The position numbers were made by a program, and so were the translations under genes. Below are positions 42,787-51,021 of a stretch of 64,000 bases of DNA, piece by piece. The DNA lies in assembly GCA_910579515.1 (NCBI GenBank), contig CAJTUV010000002.1:139295-203294 (forward strand), read 5' to 3'. Under the pieces are notes generated by a model. It did no database searches. It worked only from the letters and a program-made list of their open reading frames with translations, and had not been told where the DNA came from. The number at the start of each line of letters is the position of its first letter. The stretch's first letter is position 1. The DNA comes from an uncultured Hungatella sp. GTDB lineage: Bacteria > Bacillota > Clostridia > Lachnospirales > Lachnospiraceae.

Positions 42787-44085
42787 ATGAGAATAGAAGA
42801 AACACAAAACCTGTTAAAATCTGATGGAATGAGAGCTTTGTTTGGAAAAATGTATGGCCAGAGCGCTGTGGAGGAAAATATCGCCCGATATGAAGATCTG
42901 GTAGAAAAATTTAGGAAAGAATTTGGAGATAAAGATATTCTCTTGTTCAGTTCTCCGGGCCGTACAGAAATCAGCGGCAATCATACAGACCACAATAACG
43001 GAAAGGTGCTGGCAGGAAGCATCAACTTAGACTGCGTAGGTGTGGCCGCTAAAAATAAGTCAAACAATATTAATATTGTCAGCGAGACCTTTCATCAGTC
43101 CTTTACCATAGATTTAAACCGTCTGGAGCCCAGTGACCGCATGGCAGGAACCGTGGATTTGGTGAAGGGACTTTTAAAGGGATTTTTGGAGTCTGGATTT
43201 CAGATTGGAGGATTTGACGCCTATATTACCAGCAATGTCATCAGCGCTGCGGGAGTCAGTTCTTCTGCTTCGTTTGAGATGCTTTTGTGTTCTATTTTAA
43301 ATACCTTCTTTAATGACGGCCGAATGAATACGGTGGCTTATGCCCATATTGGAAAATACTCGGAAAATCATTACTGGAACAAAGCTTCAGGGCTGTTAGA
43401 CCAGATGGCATGTGCCGTAGGCGGTTTGATTACCATAGATTTTGTGGATCCCCAGAGTCCTGTGGTGGAGAAGATTGAGTTTGATTTCAGCTCTCAGAAT
43501 CACAGCCTGATTATTGTCAACACAGGAAAAGGCCATGCAGATTTAAGCGCGGATTACTCTTCTGTGCCTATGGAGATGAAAAAAGTGGCGGAGTGTTTCG
43601 GAAAGGAAGTTTGCGCCCAAGTAACTGAGGAACAAGTAATTGAGAATTTGGCCCATGTAAGAGAGTATGCAGGGGACAGAGCCGTGATGCGGGCATTCCA
43701 TTTCTTTGAGGAGAATAAGCGGGTGGATGCAGAAGTGGCGGCTTTAAAGGAAAACCGTTTCCAGGATTTTCTGACTGAGATTACAAACTCTGGAAATTCC
43801 TCCTGGAAATGGCTTCAGAACTGCTATACTACCAACAATGTTCAGGAGCAGGGAATCAGTGTTGCTCTGGCTTTGACAGAACTGTTTATCGCCGAAAAGA
43901 AGAGAGGAGCATGCAGAATCCACGGAGGCGGATTTGCGGGAGTTATCATGGCAATGCTTCCCAATGACCTGGTTGACGAGTATGTAGAATATATTGAGAA
44001 GGCTCTGGGCGAGGGGAATGCCTACCGCATGAGCATCCGGCCGTACGGAGCCATCTGTGTGAATCAGGAGCTTTCTGCAAATTAG
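42787..44085 (+). CDS. galK: Galactokinase
   Basis: A 432-residue GHMP kinase that makes galactose-1-phosphate from galactose and ATP. The galactose-binding signature is SSPGRTEISGNHTDHNNG, motif II is ISAAGVSSSASFEMLLCS, and the C-terminal motif III is CRIHGGGFAGVIMAML. It is about 50 residues longer than E. coli GalK, which I believe is common in this clostridial group. The ATG at 42787 follows AAAAGGAGAGG; the in-frame 42760 start would contain that site. A TATACT at 42732 may be a -10 box, but the -35 is poor. galT and galE are not adjacent. It would use galactose freed by the alpha-galactosidase at 14879. Confidence 0.94.
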   Translation: MRIEETQNLLKSDGMRALFGKMYGQSAVEENIARYEDLVEKFRKEFGDKDILLFSSPGRTEISGNHTDHNNGKVLAGSINLDCVGVAAKNKSNNINIVSETFHQSFTIDLNRLEPSDRMAGTVDLVKGLLKGFLESGFQIGGFDAYITSNVISAAGVSSSASFEMLLCSILNTFFNDGRMNTVAYAHIGKYSENHYWNKASGLLDQMACAVGGLITIDFVDPQSPVVEKIEFDFSSQNHSLIIVNTGKGHADLSADYSSVPMEMKKVAECFGKEVCAQVTEEQVIENLAHVREYAGDRAVMRAFHFFEENKRVDAEVAALKENRFQDFLTEITNSGNSSWKWLQNCYTTNNVQEQGISVALALTELFIAEKKRGACRIHGGGFAGVIMAMLPNDLVDEYVEYIEKALGEGNAYRMSIRPYGAICVNQELSAN

Positions 44086-44130
44086 TCTGAGGTCTATACG
44101 ATTAAATTCAACGGCAAAGAGGAAGAAAGA

Positions 44131-44862
44131 ATGAAATTATTGATTGTCAGACACGGTGATCCCGATTATTCTATTGATTCTCTGACAGAGAAGGGATGGA
44201 GAGAAGCGGAGTATTTATCAGAAAAATTGATAAACATGGAAGTGACAAACTTTTATGTCTCTCCTTTGGGCAGGGCGAAGGATACTGCTTGTTGCACATT
44301 GAAAAAAGTAAACAGAAAAGCAGAGGAATGTCAGTGGCTCAGGGAATTTGGACCTGCAATCTGGAGGCCCGATGTAAAAGAATATAAAAAGAATGCCTGG
44401 GATTGGCTTCCTGAGGACTGGACAAGGAATGAGTGCTTTTTCCATTATGATCAGTGGCAGCAGTCAGAAATTATGGAAGAAGGCCAGGTAAAAAAAGAGT
44501 ATGACTGGGTGATACAAAATTTTGACCAGTTATTGGAAAAACATGGTTATGTGCGGGACGGGCATTGCTACAGGGTGGAAAAAAGCAACCAGGACACTTT
44601 GGTATTTTTCTGCCATTTTGGCGTTGGCTGTGTGCTGATCAGCCATCTGCTGAATGTTTCTCCTATGGTATTGTGGCATGGGACCTGTGCTGCTCCGTCC
44701 TCAGTGACTACCATTGTGACAGAGGAACGCAGGCAGGGACTGGCCTATTTTCGCATGTCGTCCTATGGAGATGTGTCTCATTTATACGCTCACGGGGAGC
44801 CTCCTGCCTTTGCCGCCAGATTTTGTGAACGGTTTGAGAATCTAAATGAGCGGCATGATTAA
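44131..44862 (+). CDS. Histidine phosphatase family protein
   Basis: A 243-residue phosphoglycerate-mutase-like phosphatase. The phospho-His motif is LLIVRHGDPDYSIDSLT at the N-terminus; SPLGRAKDTACCTL supplies a second Arg, and the late catalytic His is in LVFFCHFGVGCVLISHLL. An insert of about 60 residues (ECQWLREFGPAIWRPDVKE onward) sits in the cap region. The substrate is unknown. It begins 45 bases after galK, preceded by AGAGGAAGAA, and may be co-transcribed, so a sugar-phosphate substrate is possible but unproven. Confidence 0.87.
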   Translation: MKLLIVRHGDPDYSIDSLTEKGWREAEYLSEKLINMEVTNFYVSPLGRAKDTACCTLKKVNRKAEECQWLREFGPAIWRPDVKEYKKNAWDWLPEDWTRNECFFHYDQWQQSEIMEEGQVKKEYDWVIQNFDQLLEKHGYVRDGHCYRVEKSNQDTLVFFCHFGVGCVLISHLLNVSPMVLWHGTCAAPSSVTTIVTEERRQGLAYFRMSSYGDVSHLYAHGEPPAFAARFCERFENLNERHD

Positions 44863-44955
44863 AGAAAATTGTTATAAAAACTTAAATAGTAATCCCTACC
44901 TCCCTATGATACAATAACAGCAGTGATTGGAAAAATTGGCAGCAGGAGGCGGGGA

Positions 44956-46221
44956 ATGAAGAGAAGTCGATATAGAAGAACAGCTTTCTTCTGTGCATTT
45001 GCACTTATGTTTACGATATTTATGGGCGCTGCGAAAACTGCCTATGGCATGGACAGGACAGCAGCCGGCCCTTATCATCCTGATACACGGGTACAGACAG
45101 ACGAGATGAAGGGAGTCTGGATTTCTTATTTAATCTGGAATCAGCTTCCAAAAGAGAAGACGGCGTTTCAAAAGGCAGTGGATGAAATGTTTGACAACTG
45201 CAGTTCTTGGGGAATGAATGCAGTATTTGTCCATGTGCGCTCTCACGGAGACGCCATGTATCCATCGTCAGTCTTTCCGTGGTCTAAATTTGCAGGGAAG
45301 AGGCAGGGAAAAAGTCCCGGATACGATCCGTTAGCCTATATGATTGAATCGGCTCATGCAAGGGGACTTAAATTTCATGCGTGGATAAATCCGTACAGGG
45401 TCACCGGCTATCTCATGCCATGGGAAGAGGTGTCCGCAGACAGTCCGGCAAAACGGTGGCTGACAGATACGGAAACTTTTAATGATCGATATGTATTGAA
45501 GCATGACAATGCTTACTACTATAATCCCTCTGTAGAAGAGGTGAAACGTCTGGTGGTAAACGGTGTTTTAGAGATCGTCAAAAATTATGAGATTGACGGA
45601 ATCCATTTTGACGATTACTTTTATCCTGAAATCAATGATGAGCTGGAAGAATACTGGTTTGACCGTCCTGAATATCTGGCGTCAGGAAGTAAGGAGACGA
45701 TTGTTCAGTGGCGGAGAAATCATGTCAGCGATTTGGTTTCCAGGGTCTATCAGACTGTAAAGGCAGAAAAACCGCAGGTACTTTTCGGGATCAGTCCTCA
45801 GGGATATGTGGAGCATTTAAGAAGCGAGACCGGCTTGTTTGTAGATATTGACCGGTGGATGTCTCAGGCGGGATATGTGGACTATATTATGCCTCAGCTT
45901 TATTGGGGATTTGAAACCAAGACGGCTGCTGGAGAGCCGGCTCCCTATGCATATGAACAGAATCTGGCGACATGGCTGAATTTAAAGAAGAAGGGGCCGG
46001 TGACATTATATTTAGGACTGGGTCTTTTCCGTGCAGGAACGGATGTAAAAGATTATAATGAGGTTTCAGAGTGGTTGCGCAGAGACGATGTTATCGGCCG
46101 CCAGGTCAGCGTGGGAAGGCAAAAGGGAGAGGTAAAAGGATATTGTTTCTACAGCTACGATTCCTTTCTTCAGCCAGAGGCGCAGAAGGAAGTGGCCAAT
46201 CTATTGCCGTTGCTTAAGTAA
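44956..46221 (+). CDS. Secreted glycosyl hydrolase-like 10 (GHL10, DUF187) protein
   Basis: A 421-residue exported protein with a signal peptide (KRSRYRRTAFFCAFALMF). The GHL10 TIM barrel starts at MKGVWISYLIWNQL and includes GMNAVFVHVRSHGDAMYPSS, LKFHAWINPYRVTGY, YEIDGIHFDDYFYPE and VLFGISPQGYVEHL. Related proteins are thought to act on peptidoglycan or surface glycans. The Asp pair in HFDDYFYP is the expected catalytic region. The ATG at 44956 is seven bases after AGGAGG; an in-frame GTG at 44923 would contain that site. The following gene encodes an SH3 lipoprotein, which also fits a cell-wall role. Confidence 0.9.
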   Translation: MKRSRYRRTAFFCAFALMFTIFMGAAKTAYGMDRTAAGPYHPDTRVQTDEMKGVWISYLIWNQLPKEKTAFQKAVDEMFDNCSSWGMNAVFVHVRSHGDAMYPSSVFPWSKFAGKRQGKSPGYDPLAYMIESAHARGLKFHAWINPYRVTGYLMPWEEVSADSPAKRWLTDTETFNDRYVLKHDNAYYYNPSVEEVKRLVVNGVLEIVKNYEIDGIHFDDYFYPEINDELEEYWFDRPEYLASGSKETIVQWRRNHVSDLVSRVYQTVKAEKPQVLFGISPQGYVEHLRSETGLFVDIDRWMSQAGYVDYIMPQLYWGFETKTAAGEPAPYAYEQNLATWLNLKKKGPVTLYLGLGLFRAGTDVKDYNEVSEWLRRDDVIGRQVSVGRQKGEVKGYCFYSYDSFLQPEAQKEVANLLPLLK

Positions 46222-46254
46222 AGGAAAACGAAAAAGAGAGCATGGAGGATGATT

Positions 46255-47313
46255 ATGAGGAAGTACTTGGTAATTCTGGCAGCCTTTATGACTGCAATTA
46301 TGATTACAGCGTGTGGGAACGGAGACGGCATCGTAATAAACGGAACCACAGCGGCAGATTCGGAAAGCAGTGCGGCAGTTACAGAGGAAGGCGAGTCTGA
46401 AACTTCTCAGATGGCAGAAAGTACAAATGGAGCTAAGATAGAGATTATCACCGGAGAGACCGAACAAGGAGCAGGAACAGAGTCGGCAGCCGAGTCTTTG
46501 GAGGGGAAAACAGAAAATCAGACAACCCAGGCGCCTACCGAGGTGCTGACCACATCAGCGCCGAAAGCTACAACAGCGCCTACCACAGCAGCACCCAAAG
46601 CTACCACGGCAGCGTCCACCACGGCAGCTCAATATGAAGTAAAGGATGTAAAGAAGACCATGTACGCCACTTCCTCCGTCCGTGTGAGAAGCAGCTATTC
46701 TACAAACTCAGAGGTGTTGGGTGCTTTGGGAGATGGGGAAAAGATAGAGGTGACAGGAGAGTCATCCAACGGATGGATGCGCGTAAACTATAATGGACAC
46801 ACGGCCTATGTGTCAAAAAGCTACCTGACAGATACCAAGCCAACTGCGTCTACAACAGCCGCCTCCAACCAGACGACAAAACCTAGTTCTGCGGTTAATT
46901 CTGGAACAACGCCGGGGAAAACCCCGGGCCCCAGCGCCGGGACCAGTTCCAGCGGCTCTGCCACAGGTCCAGGAGGAACTGGCAGTTCTAACGGAAACGC
47001 TACAGGTCCGGGGGCAGGAACCAGCTCTGGCGGGAGCACAGGTCCTGGCGGAAGCAGCTCAAGTGGAAACAGTTCTGGTCCCGGAGGCGGCAGCACCTCA
47101 TCCGGAAATACACAGTCTGGAAGCTCGGGAACTGTCACAGGTACGGTTATTGGACTGGATCCGACAGGGGTTACTGTTCAGACTGGCGACGGCACTTCTT
47201 ATCAGTTTGTATGGGGGAGCGATGTTCCAGCTTTGTCAACAGGAGAAAAGGTTCAGATTTCCTATGGGGTAGACAGTTCTGGACAGAGACAGATTAAGCA
47301 GGTTGTAAAATAA
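46255..47313 (+). CDS. SH3b lipoprotein with long Gly/Ser/Pro linker
   Basis: A 352-residue lipoprotein with lipobox MITAC. After a Glu/Ser-rich stretch come a Thr/Ala/Pro-rich segment (about 90-125), a bacterial SH3 domain about 130-185 (VRVRSSYSTNSEVLGALGDG, GWMRVNYNGHTAYVSKSYL), and a low-complexity linker about 195-290 built of GPG, SSSG and TGP units. The last 60 residues form a small beta-rich domain (TGTVIGLDPTGVTVQTGDG). The design suggests a cell-wall-spanning anchor with wall-binding SH3. The start at 46255 is six bases after GGAGG; the ATG at 46249 touches that site. It is in line with the GHL10 gene upstream and darA downstream (15 bases). Confidence 0.85.
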   Translation: MRKYLVILAAFMTAIMITACGNGDGIVINGTTAADSESSAAVTEEGESETSQMAESTNGAKIEIITGETEQGAGTESAAESLEGKTENQTTQAPTEVLTTSAPKATTAPTTAAPKATTAASTTAAQYEVKDVKKTMYATSSVRVRSSYSTNSEVLGALGDGEKIEVTGESSNGWMRVNYNGHTAYVSKSYLTDTKPTASTTAASNQTTKPSSAVNSGTTPGKTPGPSAGTSSSGSATGPGGTGSSNGNATGPGAGTSSGGSTGPGGSSSSGNSSGPGGGSTSSGNTQSGSSGTVTGTVIGLDPTGVTVQTGDGTSYQFVWGSDVPALSTGEKVQISYGVDSSGQRQIKQVVK

Positions 47314-47328
47314 AGCGAGGTGTAGAAA

Positions 47329-47664
47329 ATGAAGATTATTTATGCGATTGTGAGCTCGGATGATGGTACCAGGGTGACGGATGTGCTGAATGAGAATCAG
47401 TTCAGCGTAACCAGGCTCGCCACCACAGGGGGATTTCTGAAAAAGGGAAATGTAACGCTGATGATTGGTACGGAGGCAGTCAGAGTGGATGAAGCGATTA
47501 CTTTGATTAAAGATACTTGTGGAAAGAGACAGAGGATTACCTGCAATGTCCCTGCGCCGAATATTTCTTCTATTTCCGCAGGCTACACCATGATGCCCAT
47601 GACTGTGGAATTAGGCGGAGCCACTATTTTTGTGATTGATGTGGAACGGTATGAGAAAATATAA
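47329..47664 (+). CDS. darA: Cyclic-di-AMP receptor DarA/PstA
   Basis: A 111-residue PII-like protein that binds c-di-AMP. The start MKIIYAIVSSDDGTRVTDVL is followed by VTRLATTGGFLKKGNVTLMIG, the ligand-binding T-loop region of the family, and by NISSISAGYTMMPMTVELGG. Length and order match Bacillus and Listeria DarA/PstA, which act as trimers in the cytosol. Its target pathway is not settled. It ends at the terminator at 47687-47734. Confidence 0.94.
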   Translation: MKIIYAIVSSDDGTRVTDVLNENQFSVTRLATTGGFLKKGNVTLMIGTEAVRVDEAITLIKDTCGKRQRITCNVPAPNISSISAGYTMMPMTVELGGATIFVIDVERYEKI

Positions 47665-47686
47665 GAAATGCTATTGAAGAAGTGTT

Positions 47687-47734
47687 AAAAAGCCTTCCAA
47701 AACCTGACTGTTGCCAGGATTTGGAAGGCTTTTT
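47687..47734. terminator. Bidirectional terminator between darA and carB
   Basis: AAAAAGCCTTCCAAA (47687-47701) pairs perfectly with TTTGGAAGGCTTTTT (47720-47734). The A and T ends serve both strands, and both neighbouring genes point into it. Confidence 0.92.
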
Positions 47735-47745
47735 CCTTTCGTATT

Positions 47746-50700
47746 TTATTTATCATGAATTTCGCTGTGAAGTTCCTGGAGGGATTTTACCTGTTTTGTC
47801 CCATGTTTTTTTACATACCGGATTCCGCTGGCAGTCGCTTTGGCAGCGGCCATGGTGGTCATATAAGGAATCTTGGCCTTGATGGCATTCTTTCTTAAGT
47901 AGCTGTCATCATGGGCGCTTTCCTTGCCAGAGGGAGAGTTGACAATTAACTGAATATCTCCGTTGGTAATCATATCCAGGATATTGGGGCGGCCTTCATA
48001 AAGCTTTTTTACCTTTTTGGCAGGAATTTGGGCTTCTTTTATCAAATCATACGTCCGGCCAGTGGCAATAATTTGAAATCCATCTTCATAGAAGCTTCGT
48101 GCCACGTCGATGACTTCTGGTTTATCCTTTTGATTGACAGAGATTAATACAGTTCCCTGAAGCGGAAGCTTGGACTGGGTCGCCTCCTGCGCCTTATAAA
48201 AGGCCTCGCCGTAAGAATGAGAGAGTCCTAATACCTCGCCTGTGGAGCGCATCTCCGGTCCAAGAATCGGATCTACCTCCTGGAACATGTTGAAGGGGAA
48301 TACGGCTTCCTTGACGCCATAGTTTGGAATTTCCTGTTCCTTCAACCCTGCAACAGGAGAAGGGCGGCCGGTCAACTCAGCGGTAATGATTTCCGTAGCC
48401 AGAGGCACCATGCGGATGTTGCAGACCTTAGACACTAAAGGCACAGTACGGGAAGCCCTAGGGTTGGCCTCCAGGACATAAACCTTGTCGTTTTCAATGG
48501 CATACTGCATATTCATCAGGCCTTTTACGTGCATCTCTTCTGCGATTTTTCTCGTATATTCCTTGATCACCTCCACATGTTTTGGGGAAATGTGAACAGA
48601 CGGAATGATACATGCGGAATCGCCGGAATGAACGCCTGCCAACTCAATGTGCTCCATAACAGCGGGCACAAACGCATGAGAACCGTCGCTGATGGCGTCA
48701 GCTTCACATTCCATGGCATGATTTAAGAACCGGTCGATGAGGATAGGCCGGTCTGGCGTCACGCCTACGGCCGCGTTCATATAGCCGGTCATGCTCTCGT
48801 CGTCATAGACCACCTCCATGCCTCTGCCACCTAAAACATAGGAAGGGCGAACCATAACCGGATACCCGATCCTCTGAGCAATCGCAATGGCCTCTTCTAC
48901 AGTCGTTGCCATGCCGGATTCCGGCATAGGAATCTCAAGCCGTTCCATCATGGCCCTAAATAAATCTCTGTCTTCTGCCAGATCAATAACAGAAGGAGAG
49001 GTTCCTAAAATTTTGACTCCGTTTTTCTCCAAGTCAGAGGCCAGATTCAAAGGGGTTTGACCGCCAAATTGTGCGATTACGCCTACAGGCTTTTCCTTGT
49101 GGTAAATACTGAGCACGTCTTCCAGAGTCAGAGGCTCAAAGTATAATTTATCCGAAGTGTCATAGTCTGTAGACACGGTTTCTGGATTGCAGTTGACAAT
49201 AATCGTCTCAAAGCCCAGTTTTTTTAAGGCCAGAGCCGCATGAACGCAGCAATAATCAAACTCAATGCCCTGGCCGATTCGGTTTGGACCTCCACCCAGA
49301 ATCATAACCTTAGGTTTGTCGGAACGGACAGGGTTTTTATCTGGTGCATTGTAAGTGGAATAGTAGTAGGCATTATCCTTGGTTCCACTTACATGAACGC
49401 CTTCCCAGGCTTCCTCCACACCTAACTGGATACGGCGACTGCGGATTTGATCTTCTGGTACTTCCAGAATCTGGCTTAAATACTTGTCAGAGAAACCGTC
49501 TTTTTTGGCTTTCGTTAACATGTCGTCAGAAGGAAGGCTCCCCCTGAAGGAGATAAGAGCTTCCTCCTCCTCTACCAGTTCTTTCATCTGTTCGATAAAC
49601 CAGGTTTTCACCTTGGTAATCTCATGGATTTGTTCTACGCTGGCGCCTTTTCTCAAGGCTTCATACATGATGAAATGACGTTCGCTGGAGGGGGTGATCA
49701 GTAATTTTAAAAGCTGTTCTTTGGTCTTTTTGTCAAAGTCTTTGGCATGTCCCAAACCATAGCGTCCTGTCTCCAGGCTGCGAATCGCTTTTTGGAACGC
49801 TTCTTTATACGTTTTTCCAATGCTCATCACCTCGCCTACAGCGCGCATCTGGGTTCCCAGCTTGTCCTCTACGCCTTTGAATTTTTCAAAAGCCCAGCGG
49901 GCAAATTTGATTACCACATAATCGCCGTCAGGCACATACTTGTCCAGCGTGCCGTATTTGCCGCAGGGAATATCCTTTAGGGTCAGTCCGGCAGCCAGCA
50001 TGGCGGAAACCAGAGCGATGGGAAAACCGGTGGCTTTAGAGGCCAGGGCGGAGGAGCGGGAAGTACGGGGATTGATTTCAATGACAACAATCCGATCTGA
50101 CACTGGATCATGGGCAAACTGTACATTGGTTCCGCCAATGACCTGAACAGACTCCACAATCCTATAGGCCTGTTCCTGAAGCCGTTTCTGGCATTCTTTT
50201 GAGATGGTCAGCATAGGGGCAGAGCAGAAGGAATCGCCGGTGTGAACGCCTAATGGGTCAATATTTTCGATAAAGCACACCGTAATCATATTGCCCTCTG
50301 AGTCGCGGACTACCTCCAGCTCTAATTCTTCCCAGCCGAGAATAGATTCTTCTACCAAAACCTGTCCTACCAAACTGGCCTGAAGACCTCTGGCACAGAC
50401 TACCTTTAATTCTTCCTTATTATATACTAAGCCGCCGCCGGCGCCGCCCATGGTGTAGGCAGGACGTAAAACCACAGGATAACCCAGCTGGTCTGCAATG
50501 TCCAAAGCCTGCTCTACAGAATATGCCACCTCGCTTCTTGCCATTTCTATGTCAATGGCATTCATGGCTTTTTTAAACTCGATCCGATCCTCACCGCGCT
50601 CGATGGCATCCACCTGAACACCGATGACTTTTACGTTGTATTTCTCTAAGATTCCTTCCTTATATAACTCTGCACAGAGATTCAGGCCGGACTGACCGCC

Positions 50701-50970
50701 CAGATTTGGCAAAAGGGCGTCAGGACGTTCTTTTGCGATGATCTGCTCCAGGCGCTCCACATTCAGAGGTTCAATATAGGTAACATCCGCTGTTTCAGGG
50801 TCTGTCATAATCGTTGCAGGATTGGAGTTGACCAATACAATTTCATAGCCTAATTTCCGCAGCGCTTTACACGCCTGAGTGCCTGAGTAATCAAACTCGC
50901 AGGCCTGTCCAATGATGATAGGGCCTGAACCAATGATGAGTACTTTGTGAATATCAGTTCTTTTTGGCAT
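47746..50970 (-). CDS. carB: Carbamoyl-phosphate synthase large subunit
   Basis: A 1074-residue enzyme that makes carbamoyl phosphate for pyrimidines and arginine, using ammonia from the small subunit. Both ATP-grasp halves are present: IIIGQACEFDYSGTQACKAL and RPAYTMGGAGGGLVYNKEEL in the first, RIGQGIEFDYCCVHAALAL and RPSYVLGGRGMEVVYDDES in the second; the C-terminal MGS-like allosteric domain includes IATGRTYDLIKEAQIPAKK. The ATG follows AGGAGGACAACATT. carA, usually beside it, is absent; the upstream gene on the same strand is the debranching enzyme, with a 51-base gap. carA must lie elsewhere. Confidence 0.96.
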   Translation of the reverse strand: MPKRTDIHKVLIIGSGPIIIGQACEFDYSGTQACKALRKLGYEIVLVNSNPATIMTDPETADVTYIEPLNVERLEQIIAKERPDALLPNLGGQSGLNLCAELYKEGILEKYNVKVIGVQVDAIERGEDRIEFKKAMNAIDIEMARSEVAYSVEQALDIADQLGYPVVLRPAYTMGGAGGGLVYNKEELKVVCARGLQASLVGQVLVEESILGWEELELEVVRDSEGNMITVCFIENIDPLGVHTGDSFCSAPMLTISKECQKRLQEQAYRIVESVQVIGGTNVQFAHDPVSDRIVVIEINPRTSRSSALASKATGFPIALVSAMLAAGLTLKDIPCGKYGTLDKYVPDGDYVVIKFARWAFEKFKGVEDKLGTQMRAVGEVMSIGKTYKEAFQKAIRSLETGRYGLGHAKDFDKKTKEQLLKLLITPSSERHFIMYEALRKGASVEQIHEITKVKTWFIEQMKELVEEEEALISFRGSLPSDDMLTKAKKDGFSDKYLSQILEVPEDQIRSRRIQLGVEEAWEGVHVSGTKDNAYYYSTYNAPDKNPVRSDKPKVMILGGGPNRIGQGIEFDYCCVHAALALKKLGFETIIVNCNPETVSTDYDTSDKLYFEPLTLEDVLSIYHKEKPVGVIAQFGGQTPLNLASDLEKNGVKILGTSPSVIDLAEDRDLFRAMMERLEIPMPESGMATTVEEAIAIAQRIGYPVMVRPSYVLGGRGMEVVYDDESMTGYMNAAVGVTPDRPILIDRFLNHAMECEADAISDGSHAFVPAVMEHIELAGVHSGDSACIIPSVHISPKHVEVIKEYTRKIAEEMHVKGLMNMQYAIENDKVYVLEANPRASRTVPLVSKVCNIRMVPLATEIITAELTGRPSPVAGLKEQEIPNYGVKEAVFPFNMFQEVDPILGPEMRSTGEVLGLSHSYGEAFYKAQEATQSKLPLQGTVLISVNQKDKPEVIDVARSFYEDGFQIIATGRTYDLIKEAQIPAKKVKKLYEGRPNILDMITNGDIQLIVNSPSGKESAHDDSYLRKNAIKAKIPYMTTMAAAKATASGIRYVKKHGTKQVKSLQELHSEIHDK

Positions 50971-51021
50971 AATGTTGTCCTCCTGTTTTTCGTTTATAGA
51001 ATGAAAGATAGAACTACCTGT

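Noticed and set aside
46821..47138. Minus-strand Pro/Leu/Val-rich frame in the SH3 lipoprotein gene
   Set aside because: It is the reverse reading of the Gly/Ser/Pro linker; its repetitive look comes from that low complexity.
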